From UMGS1696 sp964430105 (GTDB lineage: Bacteria > Bacillota > Clostridia > Oscillospirales > CAG-272), in contig CAYSEF010000038.1 in assembly GCA_964430105.1 (NCBI GenBank), forward strand, positions 1-19,759: a stretch of 19,759 nucleotides of DNA. Direction: 5' to 3'. Position numbers and translations under genes: made by a program. The notes beneath the pieces were generated by a model. That model worked only from the letters and a program-made list of their open reading frames with translations. It was not told where the DNA came from and ran no database searches. Below are positions 1-8,172 of this stretch, in pieces (positions within the stretch are counted from its first letter, which is position 1; each line of letters starts with the position of its first letter).

Positions 1-1
1 A

Positions 2-1159
2 ATGAAAACTATAAAATTATTAAATAAAATAGCACCTGTAGGTATAAACGAATTTGACACAACCACATACGAAGTTTCTACTGCTACCGAAAATCCCGAT
101 GCTATAATGGTTCGTTCTGCTTCAATGCATGAAATGGAATTCGGTTCTCAGCTTAAAGCGATTGCTCGTTGCGGTGCAGGTGTCAATAACATTCCGCTTG
201 ATAAATGTGCTGAAAATGGTATCGTTGTATTCAATACTCCGGGTGCTAATGCAAACGGTGTTAAAGAACTCACTATCGCTGCTCTGCTTCTTGCTTCTCG
301 TAACATTATTGGTGGCGTAGAATGGGCTAACACTCTCGAAACCGATGTTGCAAAAGCTGTGGAAGCAGGAAAAAGTAAGTTTGGTGGCTGCGAACTCAAG
401 GGCAAAACGCTAGGTGTTATTGGTTTGGGTGCTATTGGTGGTATGGTTGCTAATGCTGCAAGTGCACTTGGAATGAAGGTTATTGGTTACGACCCATTTA
501 TTACTGTCGAAGCTGCTTGGAGCCTCTCACGTTCCATCAAAAAAGCTGCAAGCTACGAAGAAATTTTCCGCGAATCTGATTATATCACTCTTCATGTTCC
601 GGCAACAAAGGATACTAAGAACATGATCAACTCCGGTTCTATTGCTATTATGAAGCCCGGCGTTAAGATAATAAATCTCTCACGCGCTGATCTTGTTTGT
701 GCTGCCGATATTAAGGCTGCTCTTACAGATGGTCATGTTTCCGCTTATGTTACAGATTTCCCGACAGAAGAAACTGTTAACACGCCAGGAATTATCACAA
801 TTCCTCACCTCGGTGCATCTACAGAAGAATCAGAAGACAACTGCGCTGTTATGGCGGCTAACGAATTGATAGAATTCCTCGAAAACGGAAATATCAAAAA
901 CAGCGTAAACTATCCTTCAATCAATATGCCTCGTACAGATGCAGAACGTCTTGTTATTCTCCACAGAAACATTCCCAACATGATTTCTCATATTACAACA
1001 ACTCTTGCTAATAGAAATATCAATATCGAAAACATGGCTAACCGTTCTAAGAACGATTTTGCTTGCACACTTATTGACACTTATGCAGAAGTTAGTGAAG
1101 ATATGATTAAAAGTATTGAAAGCATGGATGGCATAATTCGAGTTTTTACAATCGTTTAA
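2..1159 (+). CDS. serA: D-3-phosphoglycerate dehydrogenase
   Basis: Oxidises 3-phosphoglycerate to 3-phosphohydroxypyruvate with NAD, the first step of serine synthesis, in the cytosol. The 385-residue product has the 2-hydroxyacid dehydrogenase layout. An N-terminal catalytic half starts MKTIKLLNKIAPVG, and a Rossmann motif GLGAIG lies at 141-146. The family's catalytic Arg, Glu and His fit R228 (NLSRAD), E256/E257 (FPTEE) and H269 (IPHLGAS). A C-terminal ACT domain covers about 316-385 (LHRNIPNMISHIT...), normally the serine-sensing module. The length fits the short SerA class with an ACT domain but no intervening domain. ATG begins at base 2, so promoter and ribosome site lie outside the window; a serC-type gene upstream would be usual but cannot be seen. 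A hairpin terminator follows about 20 nt after the stop. Confidence 0.93.
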   Translation: MKTIKLLNKIAPVGINEFDTTTYEVSTATENPDAIMVRSASMHEMEFGSQLKAIARCGAGVNNIPLDKCAENGIVVFNTPGANANGVKELTIAALLLASRNIIGGVEWANTLETDVAKAVEAGKSKFGGCELKGKTLGVIGLGAIGGMVANAASALGMKVIGYDPFITVEAAWSLSRSIKKAASYEEIFRESDYITLHVPATKDTKNMINSGSIAIMKPGVKIINLSRADLVCAADIKAALTDGHVSAYVTDFPTEETVNTPGIITIPHLGASTEESEDNCAVMAANELIEFLENGNIKNSVNYPSINMPRTDAERLVILHRNIPNMISHITTTLANRNINIENMANRSKNDFACTLIDTYAEVSEDMIKSIESMDGIIRVFTIV

Positions 1160-1177
1160 GTTGATTTTTCCTAAAAA

Positions 1178-1220
1178 CGCACCTCGATAGACTCGAAATG
1201 CTCTGCGAGGTGCGAATTTA
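1178..1220 (+). terminator. Probable intrinsic terminator after serA
   Basis: Nine-base inverted repeat CGCACCTCG (1178-1186) and CGAGGTGCG (1206-1214) around a 19-nt loop that has a small inner stem. It is followed by a T-rich but interrupted tail. It lies just after the serA stop. Confidence 0.7.
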
Positions 1221-1341
1221 TTTTATCAGTTTGTTTTTTATCATTCCATATACTGTCAATATTCTTCTTCATTTAGTGTTTTTTATACGTTTTTACCGTT
1301 ATTACGCCGATATATACTCATAAATATTCACTAATTGCATA

Positions 1342-1370
1342 TTGACAATTTTGCTTTTTTTCCATATAAT
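1342..1370 (+). promoter_or_regulatory. Sigma-A-type promoter of aspartate kinase
   Basis: TTGACA at 1342-1347, a 17-bp spacer and TATAAT at 1365-1370: a perfect consensus. Transcription would start near 1377. The leader before the GTG at 1405 would then be only about 28 nt, which leaves no room for a lysine riboswitch or T-box. The rest of the 1215-1341 gap is AT-rich with nothing recognisable. Confidence 0.88.
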
Positions 1371-1404
1371 GTACTAAGATAAAACTAAAATGAGGTTTAA
1401 CAGC

Positions 1405-2736
1405 GTGAACTCTACTACGTCAAATATTAAAGTTGTAAAATTCGGCGGCAGTTCCCTTGCAGATGCCGAACAGTTCAAAAAGGTCAAGAATATTATCAAT
1501 GCTGATCCTACAAGATTATTCGTAGTACCTTCGGCTCCCGGCAAGCGATATTCTAACGATATTAAAGTCACCGATATGTTCTACGAATGTTATAACACTG
1601 CGGTTTCAGCAGGAAATATCGATGATATTTTTGATAAAGTCCGCGAACGCTACGATAGCATAATACGTGATCTCGGACTTGACTATGATTTAACTGATGA
1701 ATACAACCGCATAAAACGAACAATTCTCCATCATTCCGGACGTGATTATGCAGCCAGCCGTGGTGAATACCTCAACGGTAAGATTCTTGCAAAATATCTC
1801 GGTTTTGATTTCATCGATCCCGCAGATTATGTGCGTTTCTTTGATAATGGTTTGCTGGATGCTGAAACAACTAATTCACTTCTCTCAGCTGAATTAAAGA
1901 ATCACAAAAACGGCGTTATCCCGGGCTTCTATGGTTCTATGCCAAACGGAACTATTCGTACATTCTCAAGAGGTGGAAGCGATATTACAGGATCTATTGT
2001 TGCACGTGCTGTACTTGCTGATCTTTACGAAAACTGGACAGATGTAAGCGGATTCTTAATGGCTGACCCAAGAATCGTTGACGGTGCAAAATCTATCAGC
2101 TGTATAACATATCGCGAGCTTCGTGAACTTTCTTATATGGGTGCTTCAGTTCTTCATGAAGATGCTATATTCCCTGTTCGCTTTGCAGGTATCCCGATAA
2201 ATATTCGCAATACAAATAAGCCTGAAGATCCCGGCACAATGATCGTTTCTCATACTGAACAGTATGACAGCGAAAATATAATCACCGGTATTGCTGGTAA
2301 GAAAGGCTTCTCGGTAATCAACATTGAAAAAGCAATGATGAACACCGAAAAAGGATTTGGTCGCAAGGTTCTTGAAGCTATTGAGAGAGAGAATATTTCT
2401 TTTGAGCATCTGCCATCAGGTATCGATACTATGAGCGTTATTATCTCTAAATCTGAAATCACAGCTACTCGCGACCGTGTGATCGACAGAATCTGCCGTG
2501 CGGTAGAGCCTGATGCAATTTCGATTGAAGAAGGTCTCGCTCTTATTGCAGTCGTAGGACGTGGCATGGTTAAATCGAAAGGCACAGCAGTTCGTGTATT
2601 CAAAGCAGTTGCAGATGCCGGAATTAACATCAGGATGATCGATCAGGGTTCTTCTGAGCTTAATATCATAATCGGTGTTGATGAAAAGGACTTTGAAAGC
2701 TCATTGAAGGCTATTTACAAAGAGTTTGTTATATAA
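1405..2736 (+). CDS. lysC: Aspartate kinase
   Basis: Phosphorylates L-aspartate with ATP, the entry step to lysine/diaminopimelate, threonine and methionine. From GTG 1405 the protein is 443 aa. The amino-acid-kinase domain carries KFGGSS (12-17), SRGEYLNG (118-125), FSRGGSDITG (187-196) and TDVSGF (212-217). Two ACT-type regulatory domains fill about 295-443, so feedback control by lysine and/or threonine is likely. The reading frame extends back to ATG 1390, but that ATG lies about 13 nt from the predicted transcript start with no Shine-Dalgarno. GAGGT at 1392-1396 is well placed for GTG 1405, so I prefer the GTG. The gene has its own promoter and an inverted repeat after its stop. The lysC symbol is generic; which paralogue this is cannot be told from the window. 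Confidence 0.9.
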   Translation: MNSTTSNIKVVKFGGSSLADAEQFKKVKNIINADPTRLFVVPSAPGKRYSNDIKVTDMFYECYNTAVSAGNIDDIFDKVRERYDSIIRDLGLDYDLTDEYNRIKRTILHHSGRDYAASRGEYLNGKILAKYLGFDFIDPADYVRFFDNGLLDAETTNSLLSAELKNHKNGVIPGFYGSMPNGTIRTFSRGGSDITGSIVARAVLADLYENWTDVSGFLMADPRIVDGAKSISCITYRELRELSYMGASVLHEDAIFPVRFAGIPINIRNTNKPEDPGTMIVSHTEQYDSENIITGIAGKKGFSVINIEKAMMNTEKGFGRKVLEAIERENISFEHLPSGIDTMSVIISKSEITATRDRVIDRICRAVEPDAISIEEGLALIAVVGRGMVKSKGTAVRVFKAVADAGINIRMIDQGSSELNIIIGVDEKDFESSLKAIYKEFVI

Positions 2737-2741
2737 TGACA

Positions 2742-2772
2742 AGAGAGGTACCTGTCTTTCGAGTACCTCTCT
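2742..2772. terminator. Inverted repeat between convergent genes, probable terminator
   Basis: Perfect 10-bp arms AGAGAGGTAC (2742-2751) and GTACCTCTCT (2763-2772) with an 11-nt loop. They lie between the convergent aspartate kinase and HIT genes. The following tail (ATTATTATT) is a weak U-tract, so termination efficiency is uncertain. It could serve both strands. Confidence 0.6.
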
Positions 2773-2784
2773 ATTATTATTCAC

Positions 2785-3132
2785 TTACTCCTTTGGCAAA
2801 ACGTGTGCTGAAAGCTTTGTTCCGCCAAGAACATGAAAGTGCAAATGGAAAACAGTTTGTCCGGCATCCTCTCCGCAGTTAGAGATAACACGATATCCAT
2901 TTGTACATCCGCCAAGCTTTGCAATTTCCGGAATCTTTTCGTATATTTTTGATACATACACACTGTTCTCAGTATTGATTTCGTCAATCGATGCAATATG
3001 CTTCTTAGGAATCACAAGGATGTGACAAGGTGCTTCAGGATTAATATCCTTGAAAGCATATACGTAATCGTCCTCATAAACCTTTGTAGATGGAATATCT
3101 CCATTGATAATGCTACAAAATAGGCAGTCCAT
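2785..3132 (-). CDS. HIT family protein (histidine triad nucleotide hydrolase)
   Basis: A 115-aa cytosolic protein of the HINT/PKCI branch of the histidine triad superfamily. These enzymes hydrolyse nucleoside phosphoramidates or other AMP-X substrates. The signature HLHFH occupies 96-100 (catalytic H98 in the family scheme) and is followed by VLGG. An N-terminal C3-x-x-C6 pair is typical of zinc-binding HINT proteins, and PCHILVIPKKH (35-45) is the standard conserved strand. A clear AAAGGAG site precedes the ATG, and a sigma-A promoter overlaps the intergenic space shared with the divergent amidohydrolase. The physiological substrate cannot be inferred from this context. Confidence 0.92.
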   Translation of the reverse strand: MDCLFCSIINGDIPSTKVYEDDYVYAFKDINPEAPCHILVIPKKHIASIDEINTENSVYVSKIYEKIPEIAKLGGCTNGYRVISNCGEDAGQTVFHLHFHVLGGTKLSAHVLPKE

Positions 3133-3172
3133 TTCAGTTTCTCCTTTATATTTTAGTTTTAGAGTTTACAAT

Positions 3173-3201
3173 ATTTTACCACAACACTTCAAAAAAATCA
3201 A
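3173..3201 (-). promoter_or_regulatory. Sigma-A-type promoter of the HIT gene
   Basis: Read on the minus strand: TTGATT (3196-3201), a 17-bp spacer, TAAAAT (3173-3178). The HIT ATG lies about 40 nt downstream. No comparably good plus-strand promoter for the divergent amidohydrolase was found in the same gap. Confidence 0.7.
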
Positions 3202-3212
3202 GGACATGGATA

Positions 3213-4025
3213 ATGTTTAAAGTATTTGATATTCACACGCATACCTATCCGGAGATTATTGCAGAAAAAGCTTGTACTAATCTCGGAAAATTTTACGACA
3301 TAAAGGTTAATGGCGTTGGAACATACGCTCATCTAGAAAGTCAGGCAAAAGACAATAATGTCGGTGGTTATCTTCTTTTTTCAGTTTGTACAAACCCGAA
3401 TCAAGTTGAAAAAGTTAATTCTTCAATTGCAGCTACTGCTGAATTGTCACGTTCACATGGCTTTAAAACGGTGGGCTTTGCAGGAATGCATCAGGATTTT
3501 CCGGATTTTGAAGCTGAAATAAACCGTATAGTATCGCTGGGTCTGCGTGGTGTTAAGATTCATCCGGATATTCAAGAAGTTGATATCAACGACAAACGAC
3601 TTTTCCCATTATACGAAATTATGCAGTCGAAGAATCTTCCTTTGTATCTTCATATGGGTGACAAGCGTCCACAGTATCAGTTTTCGCATGCTGACAAGCT
3701 TGTTAAAGTACTTGAATTGTTTCCACATTTAGAAGTGGTAGCTGCTCATCTTGGCGGCTATCAAGCGTGGGATATTGCTCTGGAACTTCTTGCAGGGCGT
3801 AAAAATGTTTGGTATGACTCATCCTCTGCTCTTTGGGTATTATCACCCGAACAAGCAAATACAGTTATATCAAAACTTGGAATTGAAAATATAATGTTTG
3901 GCACAGATTATCCTGTGTCCAACACAAAGGAAGAATTAGATCGTTTCTTCAAGCTTTCACTAACAGACAAACAACGAGAAGACATTCTTTGGAACAACGC
4001 AGTAAGATTTCTGCATCTTGATTGA
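3213..4025 (+). CDS. Amidohydrolase family protein (PF04909-like)
   Basis: A 270-aa TIM-barrel metal-dependent hydrolase of the amidohydrolase_2/TatD-like group. Visible metal-site motifs in order: H8-T-H10 at the end of strand 1 (DIHTHTYPE), K115-I-H117 (GVKIHPD), H147 (LYLHMGD), H179 (AAHLGG) and D232 (FGTDYPV). This is a full set, so it is probably active. No signal peptide, hence cytosolic. AAGGA sits 8 nt before the ATG. Two bases separate it from the FkbM-type gene downstream, so the pair is probably co-transcribed. Substrate is unknown; many relatives are annotated as uncharacterised amidohydrolases, and some are decarboxylases. Confidence 0.83.
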   Translation: MFKVFDIHTHTYPEIIAEKACTNLGKFYDIKVNGVGTYAHLESQAKDNNVGGYLLFSVCTNPNQVEKVNSSIAATAELSRSHGFKTVGFAGMHQDFPDFEAEINRIVSLGLRGVKIHPDIQEVDINDKRLFPLYEIMQSKNLPLYLHMGDKRPQYQFSHADKLVKVLELFPHLEVVAAHLGGYQAWDIALELLAGRKNVWYDSSSALWVLSPEQANTVISKLGIENIMFGTDYPVSNTKEELDRFFKLSLTDKQREDILWNNAVRFLHLD

Positions 4026-4027
4026 TT

Positions 4028-5098
4028 ATGAGTATAAAAATTTCAATTTCTTTATGGGAACACCTCGCCAAAACTGAAAAACCGATTTTTCTTTATGGAA
4101 CAGGAAATGGCGGAGACAAAATTATTGCATCACTCGAAAATTATGGTGTGCAACTAACCGGAGTATTTGCGTCAGATGGATTTGTGAGAGATAGATCGTT
4201 CCATAAATGGAAGGTATGCTCTTATTCTGATGTTGTAAATGAATATGGTAATGATATAATAGTCTTACTTGCCTTCGGAACCACCTTGCCAAATGTCGTC
4301 GATTTTATCAAAATGCTTGATGAGCGTCACGAGCTTATCATACCGGATGTTCCGCTTTACGGTGGCGAACTATTCGATATGCCTTATTATCTTTCGCATC
4401 GCAGTGTTTTGGAAGAAACCTCCATGTTGTTTGACGACAGAGAATCATATGAATTATTTTGGGATGTAATAAACTTTAGACTAAGTGGAAAAATTGAATT
4501 TCTGCTACGAACCGAAGACTGGGCAACAACTCTTACTAATATGTTTGGAAGCCGCAAATACAACACAATACTTGACGGTGGCGCATTCAAAGGAGACAGT
4601 ACACATTTATTCGCAGAAGTTTTGAAGCCTGAAAGAATCATAGCAGTTGAAGCTGATCCCAAGACATTCAAAAAACTTGAGCTATATACAGAAAATGAGA
4701 AATTATCTTCTGTCCATGCTGTTCATGCTGCTTTATGGGATACTGACGGTGAACTTGAGTATATTTCATCAGGAAGCCGTGGATCAGGTAATGAAGGTCG
4801 TAATCAACGTGCAAAAACTGCAACTGTTCCCTGCCGAACAATAGATTCTATATTAAACGGCAGTGCTATAGATATGATAAAGCTTGATATTGAAGGTTCA
4901 GAAGATAGAGCACTCAGGGGAGCCACGCAAACCATATCAAATTACCAACCTGATATGATGGTGTCCTTATATCACAGAACGAACGATTTTTTTGAGCTGC
5001 CAATGAAAATACGACAGCTTTTGCCAAATCACAAATTATATCTTCGTAGAATTCCATGTATTCCCATGTGGGATCTAACTTTATATGCTGTTAAATAA
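4028..5098 (+). CDS. FkbM family methyltransferase with N-terminal nucleotide-binding-like domain
   Basis: A 356-aa protein in two parts. Residues about 1-120 start with a Rossmann-like loop (FLYGTGNGGDK, 21-31) and resemble the sugar-modifying NAD-type domain often fused to FkbM proteins. Residues about 180-350 are an FkbM S-adenosylmethionine-dependent methyltransferase, with LDGGAFKGDS (182-191), VEADP (207-211) and KLDIEGSE (285-292). FkbM proteins usually methylate hydroxyl groups on sugars, glycans or secondary metabolites. A TTG at 4022 would overlap the upstream gene by 4 nt; I chose ATG 4028, two bases after the upstream stop. Neither has a visible Shine-Dalgarno, suggesting translational coupling. 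A strong terminator follows. The target molecule is not known; a cell-surface glycan is a guess. Confidence 0.82.
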   Translation: MSIKISISLWEHLAKTEKPIFLYGTGNGGDKIIASLENYGVQLTGVFASDGFVRDRSFHKWKVCSYSDVVNEYGNDIIVLLAFGTTLPNVVDFIKMLDERHELIIPDVPLYGGELFDMPYYLSHRSVLEETSMLFDDRESYELFWDVINFRLSGKIEFLLRTEDWATTLTNMFGSRKYNTILDGGAFKGDSTHLFAEVLKPERIIAVEADPKTFKKLELYTENEKLSSVHAVHAALWDTDGELEYISSGSRGSGNEGRNQRAKTATVPCRTIDSILNGSAIDMIKLDIEGSEDRALRGATQTISNYQPDMMVSLYHRTNDFFELPMKIRQLLPNHKLYLRRIPCIPMWDLTLYAVK

Positions 5099-5153
5099 AA
5101 AGGCAGCGTGATGCATTTGCGGAAATAATCCGTATATGCACACGCTGCTTTTT
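5097..5153. terminator. Bidirectional intrinsic terminator
   Basis: GCAGCGTG (5103-5110) pairs with CACGCTGC (5141-5148), and an inner TGCAT/ATGCA extends the stem. The hairpin has an A-run on the left and a T-run on the right. It ends the amidohydrolase/FkbM unit (+) and the five-gene glycan operon (-), whose last stop is at 5155. Confidence 0.88.
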
Positions 5154-5154
5154 G

Positions 5155-5673
5155 TTATTGAGCTTTTGAAATTCCGGTTACCTTAATTGTAACTGCTAAA
5201 TATTTACTGTAAACTTTTAATTCTTGATTCACGCTTATATACTTGTTTCCATTCAACAGAAAACTTCCGTCAGCACTCATTTTACCAGAACAAGAGAAGC
5301 TTCCTTCAACGTCAACTCGATACAAATCGCCTGTCGATGAATTTGATACCAAAACAGTCTCTCCGTTAGGCATTTCATAATACTTTTTAGCCGGTGCAAC
5401 TGTCTTGCCCTCATCCAAAGCACCGATCAAAGCATTATTGTCTTTCAGGTAAAAATTCGAGCCTGTTTGCATAAACTTCACAGCAGATGATTCTCTTACA
5501 TCGTAAACCTTAAATGAAACCGTATAATTTTCAAGCTGTGTACCTTGATTTACGGAGGAATTCTGCACCGAAACATATCGCAGTACAACACTCACTATAC
5601 ACGCAAGAAGTGCTATAATTATAAATACATCAAGAACTCCAAGGCGTTTTTTATTAAATTTTTGATTATCCAT
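5155..5673 (-). CDS. DUF4330 family membrane-anchored protein (copy A)
   Basis: A 172-aa protein recognised as DUF4330-like by its layout: a short basic N-terminus (MDNQKFNKKR), one membrane segment at about 11-30 starting with GVLDVFII, then an extracytoplasmic beta-rich domain. The function of DUF4330 is unknown to me. It is the last gene of the minus-strand glycan operon, 17 bp after the preceding gene, with GGAGG before the ATG. Its architecture parallels the 163-aa protein three genes upstream (7681-8172): both have an (L/F)xxxDxxLL-type membrane entry and a DxxxG-containing outer domain, although they differ substantially in sequence. A structural or accessory role in export or assembly of the operon's polysaccharide is inferred from position only. 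Confidence 0.75.
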   Translation of the reverse strand: MDNQKFNKKRLGVLDVFIIIALLACIVSVVLRYVSVQNSSVNQGTQLENYTVSFKVYDVRESSAVKFMQTGSNFYLKDNNALIGALDEGKTVAPAKKYYEMPNGETVLVSNSSTGDLYRVDVEGSFSCSGKMSADGSFLLNGNKYISVNQELKVYSKYLAVTIKVTGISKAQ

Positions 5674-5690
5674 AATGCCTCCGTTATAAG

Positions 5691-6449
5691 TCAGTTGGGT
5701 ATTCGAAATGTTTCGCTATCAACAAGATTATCTATCGATATATCAAATGATTCTGTAATGACATAACGATATGATTCACCGTTTAGATATGTGCGCTCAG
5801 ATATCACTATCCCATTTTCAATAGAAATTTTAAATTCCATTCTGATGTCTTCACCTGTGAGATATTTTACTGTAACATTGATTTCTCTATTGTTATCAGC
5901 TATTTCTGATTTAACTTCATAATTCGCAGTATCTTCTATCATCGAACGTATCTCATCAAGTGATGTAATACCGAGTTCTTCATAATATGTCGAGTTGTTT
6001 TTGGATGTTCTAAGTTTTTCCGAACCGTAGCTAATATAGAGTGTTTCGCCATTATATATCAATAGATGCGAAGATGATTCAGCCCGATAATTTTGGTTTT
6101 GCTTGATTATTGTCACTCTATCGGTAGTTTTATTATCTCCATATGTCGACTGGATCCTTACAACTCTTACATATTGATCATGCTCCATAATATTCGCAAA
6201 AGGATCTTCTGTATCAGTATCATAATACAAGCTATCGCGATTCACAATATCATCTTGTATCATATTAGGAATGGTGATCGGTTTTTCCTCTAAAATATCT
6301 GTTTGCTCATCACCGAACCATTCTTTTATTAGTCCTTTCTGAAAAAGAAACGAAGCAAGATAAATGGCAATAATTAGTATTAACAGAATTACTGTGATAA
6401 TCACTATCTGCTTCGCAGAAACAGTCGACTTGAATGATCTTCCGTTCAT
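5691..6449 (-). CDS. Membrane-anchored extracytoplasmic protein of unknown function
   Basis: A 252-aa protein I do not recognise. It has one N-terminal membrane segment at about 14-35 (IVIITVILLILIIAIYLASF). An acidic linker follows, then a domain from about 90 on with alternating short strands, rich in Tyr, Asn and charged residues (YVRVVRIQSTYG, LLIYNGETLYISYG, YRYVITESFDISID). No cysteine or enzyme motif stands out. The strand-rich pattern recalls LolA/RseB-like sheet folds that bind lipids or sense envelope state, but this is a weak resemblance. GGAG precedes the ATG. It lies 11 bp after the TagO-like gene and 17 bp before the second DUF4330 gene, so it belongs to the same operon and is probably an accessory of lipid-linked glycan handling at the outer face of the membrane. 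Confidence 0.75.
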   Translation of the reverse strand: MNGRSFKSTVSAKQIVIITVILLILIIAIYLASFLFQKGLIKEWFGDEQTDILEEKPITIPNMIQDDIVNRDSLYYDTDTEDPFANIMEHDQYVRVVRIQSTYGDNKTTDRVTIIKQNQNYRAESSSHLLIYNGETLYISYGSEKLRTSKNNSTYYEELGITSLDEIRSMIEDTANYEVKSEIADNNREINVTVKYLTGEDIRMEFKISIENGIVISERTYLNGESYRYVITESFDISIDNLVDSETFRIPN

Positions 6450-6460
6450 ATCACACTCCG

Positions 6461-7663
6461 TTATTGTTCGGATGTTTGTTCTTTTGTTTCTTCGTTGCTT
6501 TGTTCGATGATTTTCTGAACAATATCAGCATCGCCACCGTTATGCTCCTCAATTTTTTTTGCTTTTTCGGGATCAAGCTCTTTGATATAGTCAGCGATAG
6601 TCATATCATTTTCGATAAGACCTGAATGTTTGCGCAATTCAGGATTCTTCATTATCAGGAAATTAATAACGAGAATAGCAAATGCAATCACCGCAATTAC
6701 TACAGCTTTAAAAATTCTTGTGGTACTGAACATAGCTTCGGTACATACAACTGCAACTAAACCAAGAATACCGCAAATTGCATACAGTATTTTTACAGTT
6801 TCTTTTTGCGTAAATCCCATATCGATAAGTCTATGATGAATATGTCCACGGTCAGGCGCAAATGGACTTTTGCCCGAAAGCACTCTACGTAGAATAGCAT
6901 AAGCAGCATCAAAAATCGGAAGTGCAAATATCATAAGAGGTGCTATAAACGATAACACTGCGTGCATTTTGAACACTCCATGCACTGACAATACCGCAAG
7001 AGAATATCCTAAGAACAATGCTCCGGTATCACCCATAAAAATACGCGCAGGGTTTGAATTAAATGGCAAAAAGCCAAGACAAGCACCGAACAGTATAGCG
7101 CAGACAATACTTGAAACAAAATCACCATGTAAAAGAACTACAAAAAGTAGGGACAAAGACGATATTGCCGATACTCCGCAAGCCAAGCCATCAAGACCAT
7201 CTATAAAATTGATTGCATTTGTCAAACCTACTATCCACAAAATGGAAAGCGGGCTACTGAAATGCCCAAGTTCAACATACACACCACCAAGATTGATATG
7301 ATTGATAAGGCATCCATTACATACAGCGAAACCTGCAACAAGAAATTGTACAGCCAACTTTATCCAAGGATTTAGTCTGAAAATATCATCGAGTATACCG
7401 AGAATTACCAGCGCACCTCCGCCTATCCAAATAGTTACAAGTTCATGTGATACATCACAAAACAGTGCTGTTGTCAATGTAAATCCAAGGTATATCGCAA
7501 GTCCACCTATTCGCGGAATTGGTTTTTTGTGAATTCTTCTATCATCAAGTGGAACATCCACTGCTCCTATCTTAAAAGCAAGCACTCTAACAGCAGGAGT
7601 TATTGAATATGCTAACAGGAAAGCACATACAGTTGCAACTATCCCAAAAATAAACTGTGTCAT
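6461..7663 (-). CDS. TagO/WecA-like undecaprenyl-phosphate N-acetylhexosamine-1-phosphate transferase
   Basis: A polytopic membrane enzyme of the MraY/WecA/TagO superfamily. It transfers a HexNAc-1-phosphate from a UDP-sugar to undecaprenyl phosphate, starting synthesis of a lipid-linked glycan (wall teichoic acid or a secondary wall polymer). Numbered from the second ATG: LDD at 91-93, NAINFIDGLDGLA at 149-161, FMGDTG at 209-214 and GHIHHR at 273-278 are all intact, with about ten membrane helices. The hydrophilic C-terminal tail (about 335-400) is Glu- and Lys-rich. Two ATGs stand in tandem; the Shine-Dalgarno GGAGGT is 2 nt from the first (7666) but about 5 nt from the second, so 7663 is favoured. 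It is central to the operon. MraY itself is unlikely because no mur/fts genes surround it. Confidence 0.92.
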   Translation of the reverse strand: MTQFIFGIVATVCAFLLAYSITPAVRVLAFKIGAVDVPLDDRRIHKKPIPRIGGLAIYLGFTLTTALFCDVSHELVTIWIGGGALVILGILDDIFRLNPWIKLAVQFLVAGFAVCNGCLINHINLGGVYVELGHFSSPLSILWIVGLTNAINFIDGLDGLACGVSAISSLSLLFVVLLHGDFVSSIVCAILFGACLGFLPFNSNPARIFMGDTGALFLGYSLAVLSVHGVFKMHAVLSFIAPLMIFALPIFDAAYAILRRVLSGKSPFAPDRGHIHHRLIDMGFTQKETVKILYAICGILGLVAVVCTEAMFSTTRIFKAVVIAVIAFAILVINFLIMKNPELRKHSGLIENDMTIADYIKELDPEKAKKIEEHNGGDADIVQKIIEQSNEETKEQTSEQ

Positions 7664-7680
7664 CATCTACCTCCACGCCG

Positions 7681-8172
7681 TCAGTCAGCAAGGTCATCAT
7701 CAATATCGATGCAATAACCTACGCAATATATTGAAGGAAGCATAAGACTATATTGTTCACCAACTCTGATTTCGCATCCGTCTACAGTAAATGCACGGTC
7801 TGTTTCCGATGCCCTTGCTTCTATCGTAATTCTTACATTTATCTTGCCTTCAACATCAACATCAACTTCCTTACCTTCGATATAATCAAAGTTAGTTTTT
7901 ACCATTGGTGTTTCCTGAATTCCGGCTATTGTACCGATACTCTTTTTTTCTACACCGTCTGTTACAGGTTGTCCGATCTTAATCATCTCATCGTAATGCT
8001 CATCCAAATTCTGCACAAGTATTGTATATTGAATATTCTTATAGTAGCTGTCTGATGATTGATTTCTGTTTCCGCTAAATACAAAAATATACAGCACAGC
8101 GAATACGACTGCTGCAATTATTACCAGCAGTATTGCATCAACGGCATTGAAACGCAATTTACGTCTGTTCAT
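7681..8172 (-). CDS. DUF4330 family membrane-anchored protein (copy B)
   Basis: A 163-aa protein with a basic N-terminus (MNRRKLRF), a membrane segment at about 10-32 (AVDAILLVIIAAVVFAVLYI) and a beta-rich outer domain ending in the hydrophobic-acidic SIYCVGYCIDIDDDLAD. It fits the DUF4330 layout and is the second such protein in the operon. The reading frame can be extended to a TTG at 8187, but GGAGAG ends 7 nt before ATG 8172, so I take 8172. The gene overlaps the 3' end of the O-antigen-ligase-like gene by 14 bp and ends 17 bp before the TagO-like gene. Tight coupling to both glycan genes suggests a role with the ligase/polymerase or its lipid-linked substrate; this is inference from context. 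Confidence 0.76.
   Translation of the reverse strand: MNRRKLRFNAVDAILLVIIAAVVFAVLYIFVFSGNRNQSSDSYYKNIQYTILVQNLDEHYDEMIKIGQPVTDGVEKKSIGTIAGIQETPMVKTNFDYIEGKEVDVDVEGKINVRITIEARASETDRAFTVDGCEIRVGEQYSLMLPSIYCVGYCIDIDDDLAD

Noticed and set aside
1215..1404. Possible lysine riboswitch or T-box before aspartate kinase
   Set aside because: The perfect promoter at 1342-1370 leaves a leader of about 28 nt, too short for either; no conserved T-box sequence is present.
3133..3212. Plus-strand promoter for the amidohydrolase
   Set aside because: A TACAAT-like box at 3167-3172 has no acceptable -35 element at 16-18 bp, so I do not list it.
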